In this document: in pieces, positions 29,601 through 38,051 of the stretch
Layout: each line of letters opens with the position of its first letter
Numbering within the stretch: position 1 is the first letter of the stretch
NCBI RefSeq assembly: GCF_001431665.1
Contig: NZ_LLXV01000055.1
Coordinates: forward strand, 1 to 64,000
Direction: 5' to 3'
Length of the DNA stretch: 64,000 bases
From: Stenotrophomonas beteli
GTDB lineage: Bacteria > Pseudomonadota > Gammaproteobacteria > Xanthomonadales > Xanthomonadaceae
The notes under the pieces: generated by a model
Databases searched by the model: none
Told to the model about the DNA's origin: nothing
What the model saw: the letters and a program-made list of their open reading frames with translations, nothing else
Translations under genes and position numbers: made by a program

Positions 29601-30094
29601 TTGGCAGCGGCTCGATGTTCTCGATCATCCTGCCACGGGTTGCGCCCTTGCCCGGCTACACCGAGCCTGCCAAGGCGACCCAGGCCGTGGCCACACCGGT
29701 GCGCAGCGATTCGCTGGCGGGCCTGCGGGTGCTGTGCGTGGACAACGACGAGGAGATCCTCGACGGCATGCGCGCGCTGCTCGGCCGTTGGCAGGTGCAG
29801 GTGATCACTGCTGCCACCGTTGACCAGGCCCTGGAGAAGATCGCCGAGCGGCCGCAGGTGATGCTGGTGGACTACCACCTGCACGATCGCATGGATGGCC
29901 TGGATGCGCTGGTGGCGCTGCGCGAGGCGGCCGGTTACCCGCTGCCGGGTGCGCTGCTGACCGCCGATGGGCGTGACGAGTTGAAGCGGATGGCACGCGA
30001 CCGTGGCTACCGCGTGCTGACCAAGCCGATCAAGCCAGCCTCGCTGCGCGCCTTCCTCGGCGCGCTGCGCGATGCAGGCAACAGCGATGCCTGA
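26636..30094 (+). CDS. SLC5-STAC-PAS hybrid sensor histidine kinase, CrbS-like
   Basis: 1152 residues from a GTG at 26636 placed directly before the first membrane helix; a TTG at 26564 would add 24 non-membrane residues. About 13 transmembrane helices form a sodium:solute-symporter (SLC5) module (about 1-510). A STAC segment (about 540-605), a PAS domain (about 630-760), a HisKA domain with phospho-acceptor His-792 (AISHDVLQPLNA), a HATPase (N-box NFLANALRYT, G-box GLGLGLSI) and a C-terminal receiver with Asp-1079 and TKP follow. This order matches CrbS/CbrA-type kinases. The LuxR-type regulator and acs 1.6 kb away favour CrbS, the acetate-switch sensor. Confidence 0.9.
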   Translation: MVSSWILLLVSVAYAALLFGVAWWGDRRPMYPDRPWLRPVVYSLALAVYCSSWTFYGAVGTAVRNGVGYLPIYIGPLLLLLFGWRIIERLALIARSQNVVSIADFISSRFGRSRRLAALVAIIALIGIIPYLALQYKAVAMSLQVLTGNTGPTGFFTDPALYVALLMALFATLFGTRQVDATEHHHGMMLAIAFESVIKLLAMLAVGVFAYLWLSNRTDAVVQSVHTLFTGLPPVGFISQTLLSFLAIICLPRQFHVAVVECGDVRDVRRARWMFGGYLVLISAMVLPIATAGVTLFGTGGSVADDSMVLALPLAEGRNALALIAYVGGFSAATGMVIVSSIALATMVSNDLVMPVLLRRSGDHQEAADVASRVLWIRRLAILLLALMAYSYYRTSSNDSTLASYGLMAFAAVAQFAPGLIGGLYWRGASRRGVEVGMLLGFATWLYTLLLPAMTMAGWVDAGWVQHGPFGIEWLRPQQLFGMTGWDPLTHGTFWSLLVNAATMMLVSARWRPGVDERLRAAPFLDPYAERPSVAGGWPGHVHVGDLLALASRVVGERHARRSFFEQAQSLGRELQSSAPADRPWVQFTERLLAASIGAASARLLLTSLLRGSGMDLGEVVAVLDEAGQELRFNREILSTTLENISAGVSVVDPDMRLTAWNRRYQDMFGYPDGMLYVGRPVADLIRYNAERGELGEGDIEVQINRRIGYMRAGSPHVFERTRSDGKVIEMRGQALPGGGYVTSYNDITDYKHAEKALLEANETLEQRVAERSHEAEVAQQSKTRFLAAISHDVLQPLNAARLFASALRDSDHVSDEQKHLAERVDASLRAAEELLDGLLDVSRLDAGGLHPVIGEFDVSALMRELAAQYTPVAAGRGLRLDLFARPAWVRSDRRLLRRVLQNFLANALRYTRQGRIVLAVRQRGDEVELQVWDTGPGIPEHHMRQIFDEFHRYQQPFDWGEQGLGLGLSICQRISRLLDHRLNARSRVGSGSMFSIILPRVAPLPGYTEPAKATQAVATPVRSDSLAGLRVLCVDNDEEILDGMRALLGRWQVQVITAATVDQALEKIAERPQVMLVDYHLHDRMDGLDALVALREAAGYPLPGALLTADGRDELKRMARDRGYRVLTKPIKPASLRAFLGALRDAGNSDA

Positions 30095-30103
30095 TTGGCA
30101 ACT

Positions 30104-30127
30104 GTAGAGCCGAGCCCATGCTCGGCT
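30104..30127. repeat. Single SMAG repeat after the hybrid kinase
   Basis: GTAGAGCCGAGCCCATGCTCGGCT, a member of the same sub-family as the copies around the RAYT gene at 31.0-31.7 kb. It lies 10 bp after the kinase stop. Confidence 0.8.
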
Positions 30128-30224
30128 TCCGCGCGCTGCACGGCGCCGATATAGCCATCGCTATACAAACCAGCCCTGCCTGCGCGTTTCGATGGAAATG
30201 CGCCATGCGCGGATCGCGATGCTA

Positions 30225-30345
30225 AGCTTCGCGTCCCCTTGGGGAGTAGCCGGATTCCTTCGCAGGAATCGTCCACGTCAACATACTCGGCCAGTGCGCC
30301 GTGGCGTGGACAACCATGATGGTTGGCGAGACCAGCGGCCCGCGC
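30225..30345 (+). ncRNA. yybP-ykoY manganese riboswitch upstream of mntP
   Basis: The two conserved loop sequences of this riboswitch are present: GGGGAGTAGC at 30241-30250 and CAACATACTCGG at 30279-30290. GGTTGGCGAGACC at 30321-30333 closes the element. A GGATTCC/GGAATC hairpin lies between. The Mn2+-sensing yybP-ykoY class is known upstream of mntP-type exporters, including in Xanthomonas, and the mntP start lies about 70 nt downstream. Mn2+ binding is expected to turn expression on. The exact 5' and 3' ends of the closing stem are approximate. Confidence 0.88.
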
Positions 30346-30412
30346 GCGCAACGTCAGGTTGGGCGCGAGCGCGAGCCGTGCGTCCGTCCTTGCCCGACCT
30401 CAGCCGCTGTCC

Positions 30413-30988
30413 ATGTCTCCCATTTCGATCCTCCTGATCGGCTTTGCCATGTCCACCGATGCTTTCGCCGCTGCAATCGGCAAGGGGGCGGCCATGCGCA
30501 AGCCGGTGTTCCGCGACGCACTGCGTGCCGGCATCATCTTCGGCGTCATCGAGGCGATCACGCCCATCATCGGTTGGCTGCTCGGCCGTGCCGCCCTGCA
30601 GTACGTGGAAGCCTTCGACCACTGGATCGCGTTCGGCCTGCTCGGTGCGCTGGGCATCCACATGATCTACAACGGCCTGCGCGCGGACAGTGCCGAGGAC
30701 GACGAAGACCCTTCGCAGCACCATGGCTTCTGGAAGCTGGCGCTGACCGGTTTTGCGACCAGCATCGACGCGATGGCGGTGGGCATCGGCCTGGCCTTCA
30801 TGGATGTGCATATCGGCGTAATGGCCGCGGTGATCGGCCTGTGCACGCTGACCATGGTCACTGTCGGCATCATGCTTGGCCGCGCGCTGGGCAGCATGGT
30901 CGGCAAGCGCGCCGAGATCATCGGTGGCGTGATCCTGGTGATCATCGGCGCGACGATCCTGTACGAACACCTGCACGGCGTGGGGTAA
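30413..30988 (+). CDS. mntP: Manganese efflux pump MntP
   Basis: 191 residues from the ATG at 30413. Six transmembrane helices are arranged as two related halves. Each half carries the conserved acidic motif ([16 protein letters not shown] early; [16 protein letters not shown] in the second half). The inner-membrane exporter lowers toxic cytoplasmic Mn2+. It follows the yybP-ykoY riboswitch, which explains its regulation. Longer in-frame translation back to 30323 would run through the riboswitch and was rejected. Confidence 0.95.
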   Translation: MSPISILLIGFAMSTDAFAAAIGKGAAMRKPVFRDALRAGIIFGVIEAITPIIGWLLGRAALQYVEAFDHWIAFGLLGALGIHMIYNGLRADSAEDDEDPSQHHGFWKLALTGFATSIDAMAVGIGLAFMDVHIGVMAAVIGLCTLTMVTVGIMLGRALGSMVGKRAEIIGGVILVIIGATILYEHLHGVG

Positions 30989-30999
30989 CACCTGCCCCT

Positions 31000-31059
31000 G
31001 TAGAGCCGAGCCCATGCTCGGCTGCTTCGAGCGGCAGCCGAGCATGGGCTCGGCTCTAC
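31000..31059. repeat. SMAG inverted pair upstream of the RAYT gene
   Basis: GTAGAGCCGAGCCCATGCTCGGCT (from 31000) is followed by its inverted copy ending CTAC at 31059, a head-to-head REP dimer. It lies 11 bp after mntP and 75 bp before the RAYT start. Confidence 0.88.
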
Positions 31060-31134
31060 CTCAGGGTATTGGCTGACAAGCATTGCGGTGTTGAACTGAT
31101 GGAAGGGCTGTCATGCGTGCCATAGCCTCTTCGC

Positions 31135-31590
31135 ATGGCCAGTCCCGCACTCCGCCTTGGTCGCTGGTCGCAGACCGGCAATGTCTACGCGATCACGGCT
31201 GTGACACGCGCACGTCGTCCTTGGTTCGACGACAAGGCCAACGTCGATCTACTGATCGAAGCGCTGCGCACCGTAGAGCGAACGGGGCGGACCTCCTCCC
31301 TCGCCTGGGTGGTGATGCCGGATCATCTACATTGGCTGTTCGAACTCCGTACCGGCACGCTTGCCGGCTGCATGCAGATCCTCAAGTCACGGAGCGGGCG
31401 TTCCATTGGCAGGCGCGCTGATGCCAACGCGCCGATCTGGCAGCCGGGATACTACGATCATGCGCTGCGCAGCGATGAGTGCCTGCGCACGCAGGCGATG
31501 TACATCGCGGCCAATCCCGTGCGTGCTGGGCTGGCCACGCGCATCGGGGAATACCCCTATGTGTGGAGTCGATGGCCCCTTTGGGGGTGA
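31135..31590 (+). CDS. REP-associated tyrosine transposase (RAYT, Y1 HUH family)
   Basis: 151 residues. It has the HUH metal-binding pair His-64/His-66 in MPDHLHWL, a candidate nucleophile Tyr-106/107 in QPGYYDHALR, and the closing YIAANPVRAGL motif typical of TnpA-REP proteins. RAYTs cleave and rejoin single-stranded REP DNA and are thought to spread REP elements rather than themselves. SMAG units of one sub-family (GTAGAGCCGAGC core) flank it on both sides, the arrangement called a REPtron. It sits between mntP and the response regulator and may be the mobiliser of this sub-family (inference). Confidence 0.92.
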   Translation: MASPALRLGRWSQTGNVYAITAVTRARRPWFDDKANVDLLIEALRTVERTGRTSSLAWVVMPDHLHWLFELRTGTLAGCMQILKSRSGRSIGRRADANAPIWQPGYYDHALRSDECLRTQAMYIAANPVRAGLATRIGEYPYVWSRWPLWG

Positions 31591-31608
31591 TGGGTAGAGG
31601 CAAGGAGC

Positions 31609-31735
31609 AGCCGAGCGCGGGCTCGGCTCTACAAAGGCAGGTGCTGTGGGGTCCTGTAGAGCCGAGCCTGCGCTCGGCTCACGCGCGTAGCGCGGGCTTC
31701 AGGCGAACAGCAGCCGAGCATGGGCTCGGCTCTAC
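31609..31735. repeat. Three SMAG repeats downstream of the RAYT gene
   Basis: Three units of the GTAGAGCCGAGC sub-family: 31609-31632 (ends CTAC), 31656-31679 (starts GTAG) and 31712-31735 (ends CTAC). The last two face each other. Together with the upstream pair they bracket the RAYT gene. Confidence 0.87.
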
Positions 31736-31745
31736 AGCGGAGGTC

Positions 31746-32411
31746 TCAGTCTTCTTCCGGCGGCAGCACGATGGCGTCGTCGTCGATCGCCAGCTTACCG
31801 GCCATCAGCACGGCCTGGGTGCGGTTGGTCACGCCCAGCTTGCGCAGGATGGCGGTGACGTGGGCCTTGATCGTCGCTTCGGAGACGTTGAGGTCGTAGG
31901 CGATCTGCTTGTTCAAGCGCCCGGCGCCCAGCATCTGCAGCACGCGGAACTGCTGTGGGGTCAGTTCGCGCAGGCGCTGGCCCACTTCGCGTTCTTCGCT
32001 GCCGGTAGGCGGCACGTTGTGCGCTTCCGGCGGTGCCCAGGTCTCGCCATCGAGGATGGTGCCCAGTGCATGGCCGATGGTGTCCGAATCCGCAGACTTC
32101 GGAATGAAGCCCAGCGCGCCATGATCGAGCGCGCGGCGCATCACCGTGGCTTCTTCGCGCGCGGACACCACCACCACCGGCAGGTGCGGATGCAGCGAGC
32201 GCATGTGCACCAGCGCGTTGAAACCCTGCGCGCCGGGCATGTTGAGGTCCATCAGGACCAGGTCGGCGTCGTTGTGCTGGTCGGCCAGTGCATACAGCGC
32301 TTCCACGCTGTCGGCCTCGAACAGCTGCACGCCGGGGATGACCCGCTGCACGGCCCCACGCAGGGCTTCGCGGAACAGCGGGTGGTCATCGGCAATCAGG
32401 AGGGTGGTCAT
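31746..32411 (-). CDS. LuxR-family response regulator, CrbR-like
   Basis: 221 residues. The receiver has acidic pocket Asp-8/Asp-9, phospho-acceptor Asp-55 (LVLMDLNMPG) and Lys in IPKSADSD. The C-terminal LuxR helix-turn-helix is LTPQQFRVLQMLGAGRLNKQ followed by IAYDLNVSEATIKAHVTAIL. It lies just downstream of acs on the same strand, and the SLC5-type hybrid kinase is nearby. In Pseudomonas and Vibrio, CrbR/CrbS with this make-up activates acs, so this is the probable cognate regulator. Confidence 0.88.
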   Translation of the reverse strand: MTTLLIADDHPLFREALRGAVQRVIPGVQLFEADSVEALYALADQHNDADLVLMDLNMPGAQGFNALVHMRSLHPHLPVVVVSAREEATVMRRALDHGALGFIPKSADSDTIGHALGTILDGETWAPPEAHNVPPTGSEEREVGQRLRELTPQQFRVLQMLGAGRLNKQIAYDLNVSEATIKAHVTAILRKLGVTNRTQAVLMAGKLAIDDDAIVLPPEED

Positions 32412-32460
32412 GGTCGGGGGGAACCGTGGGGGGAAACTGCATGGGGCCAGATCCTGCGGC

Positions 32461-32498
32461 GGTCAGAGCCCGTTCCTGGCGGAACGGGGTCCGACCCC
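32461..32498. repeat. GGGGTC-type palindrome between the regulator and acs
   Basis: GGTCAGAGCCCGTTCC, TGGC loop, GGAACGGGGTCCGACC: one of five copies of a second palindrome family in this window. It lies 23 bp after the acs stop and probably also works as an RNA hairpin. Confidence 0.75.
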
Positions 32499-32521
32499 GG
32501 GATCCGGCCCCGGGTCGCACG

Positions 32522-34465
<1,944 letters not shown>

Positions 34466-34499
34466 GGCACCCTCACTTGCACGTTGACTTTGTATGTGC

Positions 34500-34520
34500 G
34501 GTCGCAGCATCGCAGCGACC
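34500..34520. promoter_or_regulatory. Inverted repeat upstream of acs, candidate regulator site
   Basis: GGTCGC (34500-34505) and GCGACC (34515-34520) form a perfect 6-bp inverted repeat with a 9-bp spacer, 35-55 bp before the acs start. Its size fits a LuxR-type response-regulator dimer; CrbR is the obvious candidate. It is seen once, so the call is tentative. Confidence 0.4.
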
Positions 34521-34608
34521 GATCCCCCTCAGTTTGCCCCATCCACCCCCGGCCGCGTCACCACCTTGGTTAGACCATGGTCGAAAGTGAGCGCCCAGCA
34601 GGGCCGGG

Positions 34609-34637
34609 TTCGACCAATGGCGAATAGCCGCTATACA
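34609..34637 (+). promoter_or_regulatory. Putative sigma70 promoter of dcaP
   Basis: TTCGAC (34609-34614), a 17-bp spacer and TATACA (34632-34637). It lies 73 bp before the DcaP ATG in the acs/dcaP divergent region. Confidence 0.55.
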
Positions 34638-34645
34638 TATTCGCC
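34619..34645. promoter_or_regulatory. Palindromic candidate operator over the dcaP promoter
   Basis: GGCGAAT (34619-34625) and ATTCGCC (34639-34645) are perfect 7-bp inverted repeats spaced by 13 bp that bracket the -10 element. A protein bound here would block RNA polymerase. A second palindrome, GACCATGGTC, lies at 34573-34582. The binding protein is unknown. Confidence 0.45.
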
Positions 34646-34710
34646 CCGCAGTCTCGGCTCGACCGTGCCCCACGCGCGGCATCACCTTGCCACTTGGGAG
34701 AGAGGGCAAC

Positions 34711-36138
34711 ATGAGCCACCGTACGTTGAAAGCCGTGCGCACACCTTTGGCGGCCTGCCTGTTGGTCGCCCTGGTCGCACCGGGCATGGCGTTCGCAGAG
34801 ACCGCCAAAGAGAAGGCGCTGGAAGCACGCGTTGCCGAACTGGAACGCCAGGTCCAGCTGCTGCTGTCTTCGCAGCAACAACAACAGACCCAGATCAGCC
34901 AGACCCAGCAGGCTGTGACCGAAGTCCGCACGGTGCAGGCCGGGCAGAAGCCGGTCGCACAGGTGCCGGCCGGCAAGCAGCCGATCCAGGTCACCACCAT
35001 CACCCCGGGCGCGGCGCCGGGCACCACGGTCAAGATCGGTGGCTTCATCAAGGCCGATTTCCTGGCCACCCAGACCAGCGACGGCCAGCTGGCCGACGAC
35101 GCCACCGGCCGCTCACTGTACCTGCCGGGCCAGACCCCGGTGGAAGGCGCCGGCGGCAGCGGCAAGCGTTCGGGCACCGACTTCAATGCCCACGCCAAGT
35201 TCTCGCGCTTCAACCTGGGCATCGACAACGTGAGCGAATCGGGCAACAAGGCCGGTGCGTTCTTCGAGATGGACTTCTTCGGCAACTCGCTGGGCAACCA
35301 GACCGCCACCAATACCTACGGCGTGACCCTGCGCCACGCCTACATGTACTGGAACAACTGGATGGCCGGCCAGACCTGGTCCAACTTCATGGACGCGGCC
35401 GCACTGCCCGAGGCGGTCGACTTCGTCGGCCCCACCGATGGCGTGATCTTCGTGCGCCAGGCCCAGGTGCGTTACACCCAGGGTGGCTTCAGCGTCGCGC
35501 TGGAAAACCCGGAAACCACCACCCTCACCGGTACCCGCAACCCGGTCACCGGGGCATGGACCAACGCCAGCGCCAACTCCGACCGTGGCAGCCTGCCCGA
35601 TCTGACCCTGCGCTATGGCTGGAAGGGTGATTGGGGCACCTTCGGTGTCGGCGGCATCGTCCGCCAGCTGAAGGTCGACAACCAGGCCACCGGCGCCAAG
35701 GCCGACAAGGTGGCCGGTGGCCTGACCCTGGGCGGCAAATGGGTGATGGGTGACAGCGATTCGCTGCACTACCAGCTGACCGGCGGCGAAGGCATCGCCC
35801 GCTACATCGGCCTGGGCATCACCGCCGACAGTGCCTATGACGTGGCCCGCGACGAACTCAACCCGACCGGCGTGCTTGCCGGCTACGTGGGCTGGCGGCA
35901 TGCGTTCTCGCCGAAGTTGCGCACCAACCTGATCTACGCGCGCAGCGACTACGACAACGACAGCATCCTCGGCCCGCTGGTAACCAAGAGCGTGCAGAGC
36001 ATCCGCGGCAACATCTTCTATTCGCCGCTGCCCAAGGTCGATATCGGTGCGGAGCTGATGTACGGCCGTCGCGAAGTGGAGAACGGCAACAAGGGTGACA
36101 TCACCCGATTGCAGTTCACCACGAAGTACAGCTTCTAA
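34711..36138 (+). CDS. DcaP-family trimeric outer-membrane porin
   Basis: 475 residues from the ATG at 34711, preceded by GGGAGAGAGGG. The signal peptide ends at GMAFA (about residue 30). A short coiled-coil (KEKALEARVAELERQVQLLL) and a Gln-rich stretch come next. A 16-stranded-type barrel begins at VKIGGFIKADFLATQ and ends in a Phe, as outer-membrane proteins do. DcaP porins are N-terminal coiled-coil trimers that pass dicarboxylic acids and similar anions. The MHS transporter 110 bp downstream would move the solute across the inner membrane. Confidence 0.88.
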   Translation: MSHRTLKAVRTPLAACLLVALVAPGMAFAETAKEKALEARVAELERQVQLLLSSQQQQQTQISQTQQAVTEVRTVQAGQKPVAQVPAGKQPIQVTTITPGAAPGTTVKIGGFIKADFLATQTSDGQLADDATGRSLYLPGQTPVEGAGGSGKRSGTDFNAHAKFSRFNLGIDNVSESGNKAGAFFEMDFFGNSLGNQTATNTYGVTLRHAYMYWNNWMAGQTWSNFMDAAALPEAVDFVGPTDGVIFVRQAQVRYTQGGFSVALENPETTTLTGTRNPVTGAWTNASANSDRGSLPDLTLRYGWKGDWGTFGVGGIVRQLKVDNQATGAKADKVAGGLTLGGKWVMGDSDSLHYQLTGGEGIARYIGLGITADSAYDVARDELNPTGVLAGYVGWRHAFSPKLRTNLIYARSDYDNDSILGPLVTKSVQSIRGNIFYSPLPKVDIGAELMYGRREVENGNKGDITRLQFTTKYSF

Positions 36139-36142
36139 AGGA

Positions 36143-36232
36143 GTGCCGACCAAGGTCGGCACCTAGAGAGATTGCGTGCCGGCCAGCGGCCGGTACCTAC
36201 CGAATTGAGTGCCGACCAAGGTCGGCATCTAC
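36143..36232. repeat. Three SMAG-type repeats between porin and MHS transporter
   Basis: GTGCCGACCAAGGTCGGCACCTA (36143-36165), a GGCCAGCGGCC-core unit ending CTAC (about 36175-36200), and a second GTGCCGACCAAGGTCGGC unit ending CTAC at 36232. Two sub-families are interleaved. They fill the gap between two genes that otherwise look co-transcribed. Confidence 0.82.
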
Positions 36233-36248
36233 CGAGGGAAAACGCCCC

Positions 36249-37910
36249 ATGTCCAGCACACCCAGTACCGCACACAAAGCGGGCACCCTGACCAAGGGTC
36301 ACAAGAAGGTCATCTTCGCCTCGAGCCTCGGCACGGTGTTCGAGTGGTACGACTTCTTCCTGTACGGCTCGCTCGCGGCCATCATCGCCAAGCAGTTCTT
36401 CAGTGGCGTCAATGAAACCACAGGCATGATCTTCGCCCTGCTGGCGTTTGCCGCCGGCTTCTTCGTGCGTCCGTTCGGCGCGGCCTTCTTCGGCAGCCTC
36501 GGCGACCGCATCGGCCGCAAGTACACCTTCCTGGTCACCATCCTGATCATGGGCATCTCGACCTTCCTGGTCGGCGTGCTGCCCAACTACGCTTCGATCG
36601 GTTTCGCCGCGCCGGTGATCCTGATCATCCTGCGCCTGGCCCAGGGCCTGGCGATGGGCGGCGAGTACGGCGGTGCCGCCACCTACGTGGCCGAGCACGC
36701 GCCGGACGACAAACGTGGCCTGTACACCAGCTTCATCCAGTGCACGGCCACGCTCGGCCTGTTCATGTCGCTGCTGATCATCCTGGCCTGCCGTTACTTC
36801 CTGGGCAATGAAGCCTTCGAAGCCTGGGGCTGGCGCATTCCGTTCCTGGTCTCGATCCTGCTGCTGGGTGTCTCAGTGTGGATCCGCCTGCAGCTGAGCG
36901 AGTCGCCGCTGTTCCAGCAGATGAAGTCCGAGGGCAAGGGTTCCAAGACCCCGTTCCGTGACAGCCTGAAGGGCGGCAACCTGAAGCTGATGCTGCTGGT
37001 CCTGCTCGGTGCGGCGGCGGGCCAGGCGGTGGTCTGGTATGGCGGCCAGTTCTACGCGCTGTTCTTCCTCAGCAGCATGCTGAAGGTCGATGCCACCACC
37101 TCCTACCTGCTGATCGCGGCCGCGCTGGCGTTGGGCGTACCGTTCTTCATCTTCTTCGGCTGGCTGTCCGACCGTATCGGCCGCAAGAAGATCATCCTGG
37201 CCGGCTGCCTGCTGGCCGCTGTCACCTACATCCCGATCTTCAAGGGCCTGACCCACTTCGCCAACCCGGCCATCGAAGAAGCCCGCAGCAGCTCGCCGGC
37301 CCTGGTCGTCGCCGACCCGGCCACCTGCTCGTTCCAGTTCGATCCGGTGGGCCTGCGCAAGTTCACCAGCTCCTGCGACGTGGCCACCGCCGCGCTGACC
37401 AAGGCCGGTGTGCCGTACGACGTGCAGCCCGCCGCCGCCGGTTCGCTGGCGATGGTGAACGTGGGCAGTGCCAGCGTCACCTCGTATGAGGCCGCCGGCC
37501 TGACCAAGGAAGAAGCCAAGGCCAAGGCCGATGCGTTCGGTGCGGAACTGAAGGCCGCCCTGACCTCTGCCGGCTACCCGGCCAAGGCCGATGGCGCCCG
37601 CATCAACATCGCCGGGACCATCTTCATGCTGTGGCTGCTGGTGCTGTACGTGACCATGGTCTACGGCCCGATCGCCGCCTACCTGGTCGAACTGTTCCCG
37701 ACCCGCATCCGCTACACCTCGATGTCGCTGCCGTACCACATCGGCAACGGCTGGTTCGGTGGCTTCCTGCCGGCGATCTCGTTCGCGCTGGTGGCCGGTA
37801 CCGGCAACCTGTACTACGGCCTGTGGTACCCGATCATCATCGCGCTGATGTCGGTGGTGATCGGCGGCCTGTTCCTGCGCGAGACAAAGGACGTGGATAT
37901 CACCAAGTAA
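36249..37910 (+). CDS. MHS-family major facilitator transporter with an extra loop domain
   Basis: 553 residues. It has MFS signatures: FEWYDFFLYGSLA in helix 1, GDRIGRKYTF in the helix 2-3 loop, RLAQGLAMGGEYGGAATYV in helix 4, and SDRIGRKKIILAG between helices 8 and 9. These place it with proline/betaine and organic-acid H+ symporters (ProP/KgtP/ShiA). Between about residues 345 and 455 there is a roughly 110-residue hydrophilic insertion with two cysteines (ATCSFQF...TSSCD), after the cytoplasmic 8-9 loop and helix 9; typical members of about 430-500 residues lack it. The neighbours (acs, DcaP porin) suggest a carboxylate substrate. Confidence 0.88.
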   Translation: MSSTPSTAHKAGTLTKGHKKVIFASSLGTVFEWYDFFLYGSLAAIIAKQFFSGVNETTGMIFALLAFAAGFFVRPFGAAFFGSLGDRIGRKYTFLVTILIMGISTFLVGVLPNYASIGFAAPVILIILRLAQGLAMGGEYGGAATYVAEHAPDDKRGLYTSFIQCTATLGLFMSLLIILACRYFLGNEAFEAWGWRIPFLVSILLLGVSVWIRLQLSESPLFQQMKSEGKGSKTPFRDSLKGGNLKLMLLVLLGAAAGQAVVWYGGQFYALFFLSSMLKVDATTSYLLIAAALALGVPFFIFFGWLSDRIGRKKIILAGCLLAAVTYIPIFKGLTHFANPAIEEARSSSPALVVADPATCSFQFDPVGLRKFTSSCDVATAALTKAGVPYDVQPAAAGSLAMVNVGSASVTSYEAAGLTKEEAKAKADAFGAELKAALTSAGYPAKADGARINIAGTIFMLWLLVLYVTMVYGPIAAYLVELFPTRIRYTSMSLPYHIGNGWFGGFLPAISFALVAGTGNLYYGLWYPIIIALMSVVIGGLFLRETKDVDITK

Positions 37911-37934
37911 GCGGTGGGTTCCATGCAGTGAAGG

Positions 37935-37962
37935 AAAGGCCGCGGTGCAGACCGCGGCCTTT
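37935..37962 (+). terminator. Terminator of the MHS transporter gene
   Basis: AAAGGCCGCGGT (37935-37946) pairs perfectly with ACCGCGGCCTTT (37951-37962) across a 4-nt loop and leads into a T-rich tract. Confidence 0.85.
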
Positions 37963-37978
37963 CTGTTTCCCTGTTTTT

Positions 37979-38018
37979 GGGGTCAGATCCCTTTCGCTTG
38001 CGAAAGGGATCTGACCCC
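37979..38018. repeat. GGGGTC-type palindrome before the aldehyde dehydrogenase gene
   Basis: GGGGTCAGATCCCTTTCG and its exact mirror, around a CTTG centre. It is the most symmetric copy of the second palindrome family and ends 33 bp before the start codon. Confidence 0.82.
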
Positions 38019-38051
38019 ATCGAGACGTGCCACACCCCGTATAGTCGGCCC

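Noticed and set aside
26936..29884. 982-codon minus-strand open frame across the hybrid kinase
   Set aside because: It is rich in Gln/His/Arg/Ala with no domains, and is the mirror of a well-supported kinase gene.
30323..30412. Longer in-frame start for mntP
   Set aside because: It would translate the 3' part of the manganese riboswitch. The ATG at 30413 starts directly at the first membrane helix.
31135..31590. RAYT gene as an insertion sequence (IS200/IS605)
   Set aside because: There is no accessory tnpB and no IS-type ends. The flanking units are REP elements, and the protein has RAYT-type motifs.
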